Part shown: positions 1 through 11,281 of the stretch, piece by piece
Layout of the letters: each line of letters starts with the position of its first letter
Position numbering within the stretch: the stretch's first letter is position 1
From: Ampelocalamus luodianensis
Taxonomy: Eukaryota > Streptophyta > Magnoliopsida > Poales > Poaceae
DNA length: 64,000 bases
NCBI GenBank assembly: GCA_036346255.1
Contig: CM070619.1
Span: 30,572,342-30,636,341, forward strand
Direction of reading: 5' to 3'
Program-made: the position numbers and the translations under genes
Notes under the pieces: generated by a model
Told to the model about the DNA's origin: nothing
The model's input: the letters and a program-made list of their open reading frames with translations, nothing else
The model's database searches: none

Positions 1-111
1 CTTGAGAGTATAGCGAGTTCGGTTATGCTATTATTTATGCTTTTGGTCCAGTATGAATGTCTTAGTGCGCCTTATAAATATATCTCATAAGTAGTAGGGA
101 TATCCTCATCA
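1..111 (-). repeat. CRM-like LTR fragment, outer edge of a 3' LTR
   Basis: Read on the minus strand this ends with the LTR start TGATGAGGATATCCC. The same first 30 or so bases recur in the solo LTR at 11282-12220, so this is the beginning of an LTR of that subtype, running off the left edge of the window. The sequence left of about 75 differs from the solo LTR, so the fragment may be chimeric. Confidence 0.6.
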
Positions 112-122
112 TCCTCCTTTCT
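112..122 (-). other. Polypurine tract of the minus-strand element
   Basis: On the minus strand a purine run (AAGAAAGGAGGA) lies directly before the LTR start. This is where plus-strand priming occurs in LTR retrotransposons, and it fixes the orientation of the edge fragment at 1-111. Confidence 0.55.
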
Positions 123-619
123 TCAAAAGCCGTCCTCGGCTTTTGATAACTGAAGATGTGCTAGACAAAAATACAACGTATATGCATGATATATATATTT
201 GTCATCCAAACTCCTTTAAGCTTAGCACATGATGATTTCTTTGAAAGTGTAATAAACAAAAGAACAACGTATATACGTGGTATATGTATGCATCAATTGT
301 TGTGACATTCTCGTTGTTGCGCACAAAATAATTAGGATCATAGCAGCCATAGGATGTATTTGATATATACATTGCGATACTTTCAGTCACATCATTCTCC
401 CTCCCATGAGAAAAAATCGTCCTCGACTTTGGTAAGTACATGGACAAGATATAAGAGGGACCCACTAGATCAAGTTGTTCAAATATTGAGAGAAAATTTT
501 AGTTTCTTCCATGCTTCAACTCGACTACGTTGTTTACATGTATAGGAGAAACAAGTAGGCATCATATTGTGTTCTAAACAATAGGCACTTCAGGTGATGG
601 ATTGATCCTCTTCCCAATT
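123..619 (-). other. Degenerate retroelement sequence, no gene
   Basis: No coding frame survives. A block near 390-440 resembles the polypurine/pol-end block at 105-150: both have TCATC then pyrimidines then a TCGTCCTCG or CCGTCCTCGG core. An AT-rich stretch containing ACAACGTATAT occurs twice, near 172 and 265. This suggests duplicated or nested 3' ends of related elements. A short minus-strand frame at 202-465 shows no family resemblance. Confidence 0.35.
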
Positions 620-1932
620 TCGCCAGCCCTTTTTGTTTGTTTTTTTTTCTCAAACCGCATGGGCAGTACCTTCTACACATCCCTCGTTCTCTCGCGGTTA
701 AGGCAAGTATAATGATGGATATAATTGGAATTATTGAATGACATTCTTTGTTAAATACTTATAGAATTTGTGTTGTCATGATTGTTATGGTGGTATGATT
801 GGTAATGTTCATGGTTTCTAGTGATATGAGTTACGTGTTATGCATGGATGTTTGAAAGTTATGAAGTCTATGATTAATTGTTATTCATGAGTGATTGTTC
901 ATGTTTGCTAGTATTATGAATATATGTGTGCTATTCATGGATGCTAGAATGCTATGAATGTCAACGATGATGAATGCTAGAAGTATGGATAAGTTTATTC
1001 ATGTATGACGTTGTGAATACAAATTTATGATGGTTTAAAGTTTTGTTCATGTGCATCATGCTATCATATGACTATGCATATTCGAGGTCCCCGTCATGTG
1101 GATGACGGGCTTGAGGTCCCCACATTCGTGGAATGTGGGCATTGAAAAGAGGTCCCCATCATGAAAACGATGGGCTTATGGTCCCCACACTTGTGGAGTG
1201 TGGGCTTGAGGTCCCCTTTACTTGCGCAGTATCGGGCAATTGGTCCTCTGCGCTTGTGAGCACTGAGCATGGGTATGCAAATGACGGTTGCATACTTTGC
1301 ATTACCGGTAAAATGCAAAAGATAAAGAGAAAGAGAAAGTGCACTTGAGCTTCTTGCATAGCATGAGTATATGACATGTTTATAATAGAGATTGTAGATG
1401 GATGTTGATGATTACAGTTGTTTATGTTATTATTGCCATTTATTGCACTTGCTGAGTCTTTGGGCTCACTCTTGCTGTTGTTGTGTTTTTAGGTACCACT
1501 TTACAAGAACAGCATGCATGGGAGGGAGTAAGACTTAGAGTGGTTGCACAATGACACGAACTACACACATTTGAATTGATAGAATGATAATTTAGTAGAT
1601 GAGAAACTTGCTAAAAGAGTTCTTTATGATTACTCCCTCTGCTTGGAATAACTTGTAATAGAGTTGATTAGAGGATCATGGATGTTCTTTTATTTATGCT
1701 TGTAGTTGTTTAGCATGCTATGGATGATATAGTGTTGATTAGCATAGTTTTGGTGGTCTCTTGATTATCTTTGGATGTTGGATTATTTAACTATGTTACA
1801 TTTAAAAGTTGGGATCTCGGTTTAGTAACTAAACAAAGGAGGTTACATCGGATTTTAGAGAATTGTATCAATGTTAAAATGGTTATAGTGTTAGTTTAGT
1901 AGCATTCCGGCCCTTGTCAGTGAGGGTGTTAC
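620..1932 (+). repeat. C-type LTR, 3' portion (copy C1)
   Basis: This matches the second C LTR in order: the 'cggttgaggcaagt' block (near 695 here, 4446 there), the mini-hairpin block, the 'ggctcactcttgctg' block (near 1460 and 6167), and a final TAGTAGCATT...GGGTGTTAC end. It carries no coding sequence. The left boundary is approximate. The end at 1932 is set by GGGTGTTAC, which mirrors the TGTAATACCC start of the family, and by a degraded primer site just after it. Confidence 0.55.
1084..1237 (+). repeat. Tandem mini-hairpin array in C LTR
   Basis: Five units start at about 1086, 1115, 1151, 1180 and 1210. Each begins GGTCCCC and closes with GGGC. Inside that frame the arms are complementary but differ between units: CCCGTCAT/ATGACGGG, CCCACATTC/GAATGTGGG, CCCATC/GATGGG, CCCACAC/GTGTGGG, and a weaker last unit. 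Related units occur in copy C2 at 4711-4737 and 5819-5873. Confidence 0.75.
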
Positions 1933-1935
1933 TGA

Positions 1936-1947
1936 TTAGTATCGAGC
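1936..1947 (+). other. Degraded tRNA primer binding site
   Basis: TTAGTATCGAGC aligns with TTGGTATCAGAGC, the iMet-type primer site intact elsewhere in this window (13671, 34440, 44472), with one substitution and one lost base. It lies four bases after the LTR end at 1932, as expected for a 5' LTR. Confidence 0.4.
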
Positions 1948-2943
1948 GCGTGTGTAGGTCCGTGGTTCATGAAATATTAATTTTGACACACTAAGCACAT
2001 AGGATGGGAATGGGCATAGCATTGCATTTATGTTTCCGCTTTATCATAGTGTTGATTGCTGATATGAATTGAGTTTTATTGCTCATTAATTGATTGTGAT
2101 TATTATGAGTGGGGATAACCCATGTTGAGAGGTGGAGGTAGTGGTTGTGATCTGGGCTATACAGGTTACACCACCGTTAGTGGTATAGGAATAGCGAAGT
2201 GTACACACCGGAGATCGTAATACAAGCGTTGATAGCGAGTATTTTTAGAAGAGTTGTTCTCTCCTTGAAATTTGATTTGGTCAACTCTTATCTTGTGGTG
2301 ATTGATGAGTTTTCCTTGGGCTTTTAGTTCATCCCGGTTGAGGGGTTGCTTTGAATTTATTCTTCTATTGGCTTAATTTCTCCGTAAAGAAATCGTTGCT
2401 TTCCCAACCGATGGGTTATTCTTGCGGCTGGTAAACTTGGTTAAGTTTGACCTTCGTGTTGGAGTTTGTCTTTCTTATTGGAAAAAAAAAACTTGACCCA
2501 CTTATTCATGTGATGTTTTTGGTTAATGGAAGCTTTCTTTTGCAAGTCCTTTAGTACGTGAGGGTTTTGACTCAATATATCTCTCTTGGGTATTTTGAGT
2601 GTTGAAGATTAATGGATTTCTTTTATGAAAGAAGATGTTAAACCTTTTAGTGTTGTGTTGTCTTGGTTAAGTGAGAGGTTATAACCAAAGAAATTAATGG
2701 ATATGATATGGGTCAATATGTTAGATCGGCAGTGTGTGCATGATCGATCCTAACAAAGATCCTTGAAAGGAAAGTGATTAATTTGAAAGTGTCTTGTAGT
2801 AGTTCTTGAGGAGCTGTGATTAAGAGTATGGTTATACCTAGTTGTAATCAATAGAGTTAATAAGAGGTGTGATTAAGAGTATGGTTATACCTAGTTGTAA
2901 TCAATAGTAGTTTCCCTGAAATTATCCACCCCTGCCACTAACC
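1948..2943 (+). other. Non-coding internal or LTR-derived sequence
   Basis: No gag or pol resemblance and no frame of useful length. The last 45 bases (CCCTGAAATTATCCACCCC...) resemble Tekay LTR text near 55470, so at least part may be an old Tekay LTR into which the second C LTR inserted. If 1933-2943 were the interior of a C element, it would be a non-autonomous one, but no polypurine tract precedes 2944. Confidence 0.3.
2816..2907 (+). repeat. Two-copy tandem repeat, period 53 bp
   Basis: A 39-base segment beginning GTGATTAAGAGTATGG occurs at 2816-2854 and identically at 2869-2907, separated by 14 bases. This is a local duplication in non-coding repeat sequence. Confidence 0.85.
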
Positions 2944-4745
2944 TGTAATACCCCATTAGATTAAATAGTTGAAGACGAAATAGAAAGGGATTAAAATGAA
3001 AAGAATTAAGAGGAGGAAGAGGACTTTGGGGAGGAATGGGCTGCCGGCCCATAACCCAAAACCCTAGCTGAGCTGCCCATACAAGAGGAAAAAAGGGGGA
3101 GGACCAAAACCCTAGAAGAGCTACCCTCTACAGCCGCCGCCCCAACCTCTTCCTCCTCCACCCCCATTGAGCCGTCGCCACACCCCTCTTTCTCCCCTGA
3201 AGCCGCCCCTCTTACACCCTAGCGCCGCCTCCCATCCATGGCGCCGCCGCCGGCCTGAGGCCTGGTTCAGCTCGCTCCCCTCCTGGCGCCGCTGCTCCCT
3301 ATGACGCGACCACTACATGGAGGTCATGGAGAAGAACAAGCAGCACGTCGTGCAGCCCCACCGTGGAGAGGTGCTAGGAGCTCTCCAAGCAGCTGTCCTA
3401 CACCCGCGTCGCAAGGTGGTGCCTCTGACTGGATTGTTGTTGTGACGTGGTCCCAATTGGGCGTTGTTGCCTATAGTGTGATGCGATCTGCTCGTGCTAG
3501 TGGTAATGGGGATGTTCAGGTTGGGTGTTCAAATGGGTATAATATGTTGTGGGTTCAGGTTTTTCCTGTATTTGGCTGCTATTACGAGTCCTGTTGATTG
3601 CTTGCCTCCAAATTATCCTAGTTAAACTTGAGCATGCTTTGATGTGGTCTGCTCTTGGCTAGATTTGGGGTTGCCAGGCTGAGTGTTTCATTCCGTCAGT
3701 AGATTTATATTGTTAACCAGATAGAATGCGGGGTTCAATTGATCAGGGTGAAGCTGTGATACATTTTGAGGTAAATGAAGTGTAGAACCATTTATTATAG
3801 GGAACTGGATAGAGGAGCATATACTAAAGTATGAAATAGTACACTCCTACGCTTATTCTTATTGTGTTTAGAGAGTTCAGTGCTATGTTCTTGCATCTAT
3901 TGTTACTAAATTGTTCCGTTACTTTTGCTAAATGTTATCCATGCATTTGCGATGGATGAACTGAATATGTGTTGTAGTTCGCAATGATGTTTAGAGGTTG
4001 ATTGCCTTTGAAGGTTGTCGTCCTTACATGACAGATTCTAGTGTTGTGCACAATGCCTAGCTGATGAAATCCATTTGGCCTGCTTAAGCGTTATGACTTT
4101 GTAGTTTATATGTTTGTACAGTTTATTTGTTTGGTTGTTAGATGCATGCTACAGCCTGCCATAAATTGTGGTGCCTAACACCTAGCAGCCATAAGGTTTA
4201 TGCGCTCAAATACTTTTACCAGTGTGAGAAATTGTTTCTTATACTGCTGTCCAGTATAGCTTTCTGTTAGCTTGTTGACTAGCTTGAGTAGATAAAATGT
4301 TTAATCTTGGTATATGGGGAGACGATGTAGAGCGCTACGATTAATATCTTGTTATACATGTTTGATTGATGCCAAGTATCATACATGGTTACCAGGTGGA
4401 GGTGAACCCTGGTGCTAGAGCGTTCCGCCATTGTCTTCCGTCTTACGGTTGAGGCAAGTGCAAGTGGTATTAATGAGTTGTTATATTTCCTACTTGTTGA
4501 AGGCCCATAGTTTAATGATGATGCGTACTACTTGGAAATGTTTACATGATGCGGCATGCTAATGGTTACATGATGATGCGTACATGATAATGTTTATATG
4601 GTGACGCTTACACGATGATGGTTACATATTGATGGCGATAATGATGGGACAAGGTAAGCAACGAGGCTACCTTGTTAACGATGAAAATGATGAATCATGA
4701 TAATGACATTGGACCCCTGTGCCTTGAGGGCACAGGCCTTGAGTA
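2944..4745 (+). repeat. C-type LTR, first part (copy C2)
   Basis: Starts with the gypsy-type terminus TGTAATACCCC. It passes through a GC- and CT-rich segment with CCGCCGCC and AACCCTAG motifs (3060-3300), then AT-rich text, then the 'acggttgaggcaagt' block and a hairpin unit at 4711-4737 (GGACCCCTGTGCC...GGCACAGGCC). A 98-codon frame at 3301-3597 lies inside the LTR, matches no family I know, and I do not treat it as a gene. The LTR is split at 4745 by a CRM-like solo LTR and resumes at 5797. Confidence 0.65.
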
Positions 4746-5796
4746 TGAGGGCATCCCTAACACTTATACATCTTCTCCTATTGGTGGTGATGCACATACT
4801 GAGATGGACGTCGTAAGTAAAGCTACAAGTAATACAAGTGCAGAAGTGCATGTTGGTCCACTGACTAGAGCGAGAGCTAAACTTCTAAATCAGCAGGTGC
4901 TTTTGTTTCTTAATGAATCTTCTATTGTCACTAATGAGAATTGGGTACTACCTCATGCAAATGTTTTGTGCATTCTCAGGTTTGAACATTGTGAAGCATT
5001 TGGAACCGAGAGGGAGGAGAGGGAGGCCGGAGCCAAAGCAATGGAGGAGAAGCGCACGTGGGTCAACCAAGGAGAGAAAAGCCCAAGAATTCAAGCCCAA
5101 TTTGGATCTTCCACAAGTCCAACCGAAATTCATCTCGGAATCAACTCAGAATTCAATTCGGATTCGGTTCGGGACAGCCCAACAGGGCTGTAATAAAAAG
5201 GCCATAACTTTTGCATACGGACTCCGATTGGGGTGTTCTTGGACTTATTTGAAAGCTTATTCTAAGGCCCACACAATGGTTTTGGCCCCAGCTTCATAAG
5301 ACGTACTATCGCGTCGCTGTGGCCGAAACAATGTGATGGATTTAAGTTAGGTTTTCCTTTTTGTGTGTTTTTGGGTCTTAGCCGAATTGGAGTTTGCATG
5401 TGTAGCCTGCCCTAGGCCGTGCGTGAGTCATGGAGGGCGCCTTAAGTACCCTTGCCCCTCCCTTGTATCCATTAGACCAGTTTATGCAGAAGAATTGAAA
5501 CATAGCTATTGCTTGTTCTTTCTAAAACCAGAGTTCATGCGAGGACTTTGAGAGAGGATTAGGCGATCCATTGGTTCATTCTGAAATTCAAGGTCAAGCC
5601 GTCGTTCCCCTGGGAATCGGGGACTTGGCGTTCGTCGTTCGTGGTCTCACGACGAACAACTATCCGGTGTGTTTTGGGCGTATTCCGAAGAGTTGAGGGT
5701 TCGTGCATTGGCGCGAGTGTTCTGCTAGCGACATCGTCTATTTCGCATCAGCTATCCACGGTTCCTCACTGAGAAGATCGGGCCTTCCCCGTATCA
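4746..5796 (+). repeat. CRM-like solo LTR inside the C2 LTR
   Basis: Begins TGAGGGCATCCC, lacking the first three bases of the usual TGATGAGGGC, and ends GGGCCTTCCCCGTATCA. No internal sequence or primer site follows; C LTR text resumes at once. It holds the LTR-encoded polyprotein tail motif GPLTRARAKLLNQQV (near 4855-4899) in frame with the flanking pol-tail residues, as in the other CRM-like LTRs here. No clean 5-bp target duplication is visible, in line with loss of the outermost bases. Confidence 0.8.
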
Positions 5797-6752
5797 CGTC
5801 ATGCATTGGACGAGCTTTGGTCCCCACACTCGTGGAGTGTGGCTTTGGATCCCTGTGCCTAGAGGGCACAGGCCTAGAGTATGTATCGACGGATCCATTA
5901 CTCGGCATTACCGGTAATTGCTAAGAACTGAAGAGATGCATTCATGACATATTCATTGCATTCCTGCATAAGGTTTGGATTTGGTTGTTTGGCATTTAAT
6001 ATTGTTGTTCATGACAGAATTGTTTATTCCCTTTGACTACTTATGATGCTATCATAAGAGATTGATTTGTGGTATATAATGTTGTTGTTTATGACGGGCT
6101 TGTTTATTACCTTTGACTACTGATGATTCTATGTTGATTTACTATTGCACTTTGCTAAGTCGTGGACTCACTCTTGCTGTGTTGTGCTTTCTAGATACCT
6201 CTCGAGGTAGCGACATGCATCTAAAGGGGTAGTCTTGGTGCACGTCACATAAACACAAACCTCAATGAATAAGCTAGTCCACTTATCCAACATTCATATT
6301 CTTGATAATTACTTTAGATTTAGTTTTGTGACCATCCTTCGTGGTGGATGTTTTGACTGTGATCATGAATGATCTATTTATGTTCTTATTCCTCGTTTAA
6401 GTTCATTTAATTCCTTTCGATGGAGTAGAGGGTTTGATTTGATTATTCTATCATCCTCGTTGAATTGCGGATCATTGATGGTTTAGTTGTAGCTATTTGA
6501 TTATCAATTGCTTAAGTATAGTAACGTTGGAATGCTTTTGATTAGTTGATAAAGAGAAGGTTTCATGAATTGATTTATATTATTGGTAGATGATATGCTT
6601 TTATTAAATAATTGTAGGTTGTGCTAGCGTTGAATATTAGCATTAGGTCATTCATGAATGGATGTTCGGTTGATGATTTATTAAGATGTTAAAAATTAAA
6701 TTGGTTCAGTAGAGTAGTTGGTAGCATCTTGGGCTCTATGTTGGGCTGGGTG
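5797..6752 (+). repeat. C-type LTR, second part (copy C2)
   Basis: Resumes the C2 LTR after the solo LTR insertion. It carries two hairpin units, then an ATTACCGGTAA block also seen in C1, the 'gactcactcttgctg' block near 6167, and an end near GGCTGGGTGTTT that aligns with the C1 terminus. The exact 3' end is uncertain because the terminal bases are mutated. Confidence 0.5.
5819..5873 (+). repeat. Two mini-hairpin units in C2
   Basis: GGTCCCCACACTCGTGGAGTGTGGC-type unit at 5819-5843 and a GGATCCCTGTGCC/GGGCACAGGC unit at 5847-5873. Both keep the frame of the C1 array (GGxCCC...GGC) with different but self-complementary stems. Confidence 0.7.
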
Positions 6753-7045
6753 TTTGATGGAGACAGGGTTCCCGATCTTTCGATGAGATTGATAACTATC
6801 GATTTTGGGGGAGATGACTCGTGATCCGACTACAACCATACGACGACGCTTGCGCCTTAGCAATCGTTGAACCAACTCCGCGACGTTATTGACCGTGCTA
6901 CAAACGCGATCAACCTGAACATGAGGTTCAATTCCTGCGAGCAATCGAAGAACTAGCAAGAATAAAATATAGGCAATCTGACATTGCAAATAGAAATTAT
7001 AGTATAGATGGTATTGAAAAACAAATGTGGGATCTCGATGGCTGT
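6753..7045 (+). other. Unassigned segment between C LTR and CRM-like leader
   Basis: About 290 bases of higher-complexity sequence unlike the repeats on either side and present once in this window. It contains GATCAACCTGAACATGAGG and GCAATCGAAGAACTAGCAAG. It follows the C2 LTR end and has no primer site. A 97-codon minus-strand frame (6696-6989) crosses the LTR boundary and I recognise nothing in it. It could be internal sequence of the C element, a fragment of another transposon, or captured host DNA. Confidence 0.3.
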
Positions 7046-7650
7046 CTGGGAAATCTGGGGAGTTTATCTACGCGTACGCCCCCGGGCACACGAGCGGAAA
7101 ACTTTGACCCCAAAAAACATCGTTTAGGGTCTCAAAACGGGCCCGCAAACCGATAAAAATTCAAGTTTCTCCGAATTCGCTCAAAATTGACAGAGCCCCT
7201 CTACAAGTGATTCTAAGGTACCCCGTGAAGACGGCATCCGTTTTTGAGTTGATCCGCGCATAATTTTAGCTACTACAGTACCGGGTCATATTTTTAGCTT
7301 GTGTTTTTCAATTTTCTTTGAGCAATCTTGTGCCTGACTTTATTCCATTGCAATTGGCTAGTGTCTCTCCTAGTACTTGGTGCAAAACGAGCTGGTTGCA
7401 TGTATTGCTCATTCATTTGTTTGCATTAAGTCCCATTTATCTTTGCGTGTGCGTTCATACACTTCGCCTAAACCTATTGGATCAGCACATAGGCAAAATA
7501 CTATAGCTTGGATCATTACTTAGCTTTACAATACCTTGAATATCAGATTGCATAGGATATACACATACCTGCCTAAGCTCCACCTACACCCGTTTGTGTA
7601 CTCCCTTGCTCTTGGTTACGCTCATACATTACCGGGTTAAGGTCGTTCGC
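7046..7650 (+). other. CRM-like element A2, part of the untranslated leader
   Basis: Matches the leader of the other CRM-like elements (25849-26450 and 45145-45645): GGGAAATCTGGGGAGTTTATC, the GTCGTTTAGGG-type block, GAGCAATCTTGTGCC and CATACATTACCGGGTT. It has no long frame. It ends at the target site TTCGC, where the Tekay-1 element inserted, and continues at 23583. Confidence 0.75.
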
Positions 7651-8820
7651 TGTAACATCCCAATTTTGAACTTGTGTTTTAAATGTAAGAAAATGAGTAG
7701 AAATTAAAACTTTTTCTTACATCATGTATTTCCTTTATGTACTAAACAGTTCATGTACAAGAATTATGGAAATACAAAGTCACAAGTCTTTTGATCCAAA
7801 ACCTTGACTTCCAAAAACTTTTATCTCAAATCTTGTGATAATCCTTGGGAAATATTTTTATTAAGTTCCTGGGATGGTATGTAACCCCTCTGAAAAATTT
7901 CACAATTTTTAGAAATTGTTTGAATATTTTTGGAGGGAAGTCAAACCTGTTTGACTTTCAGTCAAACCTTTAACCAGAGCCTTGCAGAATTTTTGGAGAA
8001 TAATGCGCAGCATAAAAACCTCTGAAAATTTTATACAAGGTTAATATCTGAGTTAGCAAGCTCTAGTAAAAATTTCATAATTTTTGGACTTGTTTTGCTA
8101 TCTCAAATAAATCCTCAAAGTCCCAGTTCTGTTCAAAACTCAAAACCTAATTTCATTGTGCGTTGGGTTCGAGTCAGACTCGGGCTCGAACCATGCGTCT
8201 CGGTCCAGTCAACTAACTGCACCGACCCTCCTTTAAGGCGCGCGTCCATTCTCAACAGTTGGATCCTGATCGCTCGGCCCATGTTCACGTAAACATTCGG
8301 ACCGTGCGGATGTTCTAGTTAATTTGAACCGTTGGATCTCAATCCAACCGTCCAGATTTCTGAGTGCATTTGTACTGTCTGGAGGCCTTATTAAATCGTG
8401 ATCGTCCATTTTTGATCCAAGGGCTCGCGATCTCCTCTGTTGTTTTAAACCTCCGGTTGTGTCGTTCAATCCGAGCCGCTGGATTAAAATCCAACGCTCA
8501 CATTTTCCCCCGTTGTGTTTTAACCCCAGTGGCGTGGCGCGATATCAGCCGCCCGATCAAAATCCAAGGGATCAAAATCGCCCGAGCCTTTTCTCTGGTC
8601 ATCTTCAACCTCCCGCCGTGCGAAAACAGTGTAGGGCATGGGGTGTCATTTCTTGCTCCCTACAACTGTCCTAGCCAACACTTAGGGTTGTGGGAGACAC
8701 TTTCGGCCATGCCTTGCCCTAGCGCACCATCTACCTCTTTTTCTTTGTCGGCCATGCCTTGTGCTTTGAGCTTTGCCTCCCGAAAAGCTCTTTTGGCAAA
8801 ACCCTAGTGTCTCCAAGCCT

Positions 8821-8826
8821 TATAAG
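8821..8826 (+). promoter_or_regulatory. Candidate TATA box in Tekay-1 LTR
   Basis: TATAAG in the context GCCTTATAAGCACCCTC. It is kept at the same place in the 3' LTR (19709-19714) and in the solo LTR at 57985-62718, and aligns with a better TATATAAAG at 43137 in the diverged LTR. The position fits an LTR promoter. There is no direct evidence of transcription. Confidence 0.4.
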
Positions 8827-9964
8827 CACCCTCTTCACTTCCTGGTATTTCTTTAGACCACCCTTGAGCTCCATTTTCAATTGTGGAGCTTATTACCCCA
8901 AAACCGACAATCCACCATTGTTGACCCGTAGAGCTCCATTGGTGTTCTTGGTGTTCCAGTGGTTCTCCTTCGTATTTCTTTACACCAATTTAACCTCCTC
9001 TCTATCTTGAACATATCCCCTCACTTAATTTTGTTTTTGATTCGCAGGAATTATCCAATTTGGGGTATGTTCAAATTCGGCTGAATTTGGTCATCTTCTT
9101 CCTCAGCTCAGGTGAGTGCTCTATTTTCAAATTGGTTGCTCATATAGCTTCTGGGAGTTGCAATGAAGCTATTTTGACCACCAGGGATACTCATTTTGGC
9201 TCAGATCATCATTTCCATCATCTTCTTCCTCGGGTCCGGCGGGCTCCACCGTGGACAAGCTTTTCTGGCCATCTTTGAAGGTCCTCTTCGTTAAGGTAGC
9301 TTCTTATTAGTCCCTAGAGGCTTTGGCACATGCTTCTTTGGACTGCAGCGGAGCATTTTGCTATTTTTGCGTTTAGCAGTAAAGGTCCCCATCTTTGTTT
9401 TCCGGCTTGCTGGCGTTTAGAGCCATCGCCGCCGGCGAGGTCACCACCTTTGGGTCCGCAAGCCTATTGCGAATCCATTTTAGCCCTTAGGTTGTGCCGC
9501 CGTGGCCGAAGTCGCCAGCGATAAGCCGTAGCTCCCGCTCGGGTTGTTGTCGGGCGTTATTTCCTGTTTTCGGTTGTCATTAGGATACCATTAATAATCT
9601 AATCGTTGTTAATCATAGGGTTAGTTATTGTGTCTTAAACCGCCAAACTGTGTCACTGCTTTGTGGGCCCGTTGGCCTTAAGCCACAGTCCGGGGTTCCT
9701 AAAGACTAAATCTGGAGTCATTAATTGCTAATCTTTGGTTGGCAATTAATGTGTCTTAGTTGGTAAGTGTCTCACTGCCAGATGGGCCCCCATCTCTTAA
9801 GTCCACCTCTATGTGAGATCATTAGGACACATTAATTACTAATCATCACTAATTATTGGTTTCTAGTAATTAATCGCTGTCTTAATTGACCCTCTGTCTC
9901 ACTAACATGTGGGCCCGCGTTGAAATTCCCTACCGCGCACTTAAACCCCGTGCGTTGCACTTTG

Positions 9965-10290
9965 TTGATTGTGGACCGTCGATCTCGTGTTCAACGGCCC
10001 AGATCGAGAATGCATTCGGACCTTCCGGTTCCCTAATCCATCTTGATCGTTCATCTTGTGAGGAACGGCTGAGATCTTGAATGCAATCGGACTCTCCGAA
10101 GGGAGATGCGCTCCGAGCCGTTCATCTCGCGATCTGCGGTTGCGGATGGCTGTGACAACCGCACCGTCCGAATGCATCCCTCCTCGTGAGCCGTTGGATT
10201 TTGATCCAACGGTGGGTTTCTTTTAGGGATCGCACGCGTGCGCTGTTCCCGGCGCGCGTGGGCCGTAGGATTTTAGATCAAGGGTTCTCG
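9965..10290 (+). repeat. Half-palindrome array in Tekay-1 LTR
   Basis: A run of short units of the form CCGTTGGAT-spacer-ATCCAACGG with variants: GACCGTCGATC...CAACGGCCC, ATCGTTCATC...GGAACGGCTGAG, GCCGTTGGATTTTGATCC AACGGT, and GGCCGTAGGATTTTAGATC. Units are 40-60 bases apart and often keep paired arms although the arm sequence differs. The same zone recurs at 20860-21185, 54120-54500 and 60440-60790, and a second zone lies near 8325-8600. Confidence 0.65.
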
Positions 10291-11281
10291 ATCTCCCACG
10301 TCACTTTATTTCTGTTAAGTTCGAATCTATTTCTGTAAGCATTTGTTTATCAACTAAAAATTATATTTAAACTTTAAAAACTCCTAACTAATTCTTGTTA
10401 ACTACTTTTTAGGTATTTCCAACTGTAATAAAATCTTATGCCACTAGAGTTTAATCTAAAATTGCGTTTAGGCATATTTCAGTATCAGAAAATCTTGTAA
10501 CTAGAATAACTTGATTCCTGCCATTAGAATATTCCAGAAATAGAAATAAAACTTGAAAAATGCATATCTTTATCTGTAGATTTCTAATTTGTGCAAGATC
10601 AATTTTGTTAAATTCCTCTGTTAGTATACTTTAATATGAAATAGGTTTTGAGCATGGTTGTAATTCTGTAAAATAACTTGTGCTAAGTTTACAACTTAGA
10701 AAAATCATAGATAAATCATTAAACTCCAAATTTAGTAAACTCAACTTTGCTGTCATTAGGATGTCATAATCTACCTGCTATAAAAATTTCAGACTCTGGA
10801 TCATTCTAGAAATTTTTGCCATGAACAGTACCTGCAATTTAATTAGTTGAATTAGCAGGCTGAGAAAGAGTATTTTGTCTATATCTTTTGCATACTAAAT
10901 CCAAATTGCATGATTCTTGTTCCTAAAATTGTCTAAAATCATCCCCTAGCTGCTGTATAAATTTCATTAGATTTGAATGTCTTTTGCTGTTGGAGTTTAT
11001 TTGGTGTTCCTCGTTCTTATTAGTTTATCGCCTTTTCGCGTTAGGTTCCGAAGACAATATTGATAATAATTTTGAGTCATAGCCATCAGATCCTGCACTC
11101 CAGCAAGGCAAGCAGATGTAGCATCATTTGATTATATTGCTCCTACTATTTTCAAATTCTAATATATATTGTTTGCAAATTCTATGTATGCATTGCAATG
11201 TTGTTTTAACTATTGTCGTTAGTTCACCCAGTAGTTGCATTATCAGTAGGAAATGTTTATTCCTCTAATACTGAGCCTAGG

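Noticed and set aside
1084..1237. CRISPR array (regular short palindromic units)
   Set aside because: There are no constant repeats with unique spacers, the units differ in stem sequence, no cas genes occur, and the setting is a plant LTR.
3301..3597. 98-codon frame in GC-rich sequence, considered as a host exon
   Set aside because: It sits inside an LTR with a TGTAATACCCC start, has no splice or family support, and its composition follows the LTR.
6696..6989. 97-codon minus-strand frame as a small gene
   Set aside because: It crosses the end of the C LTR, has no start context or recognisable motif, and is of a length expected by chance.
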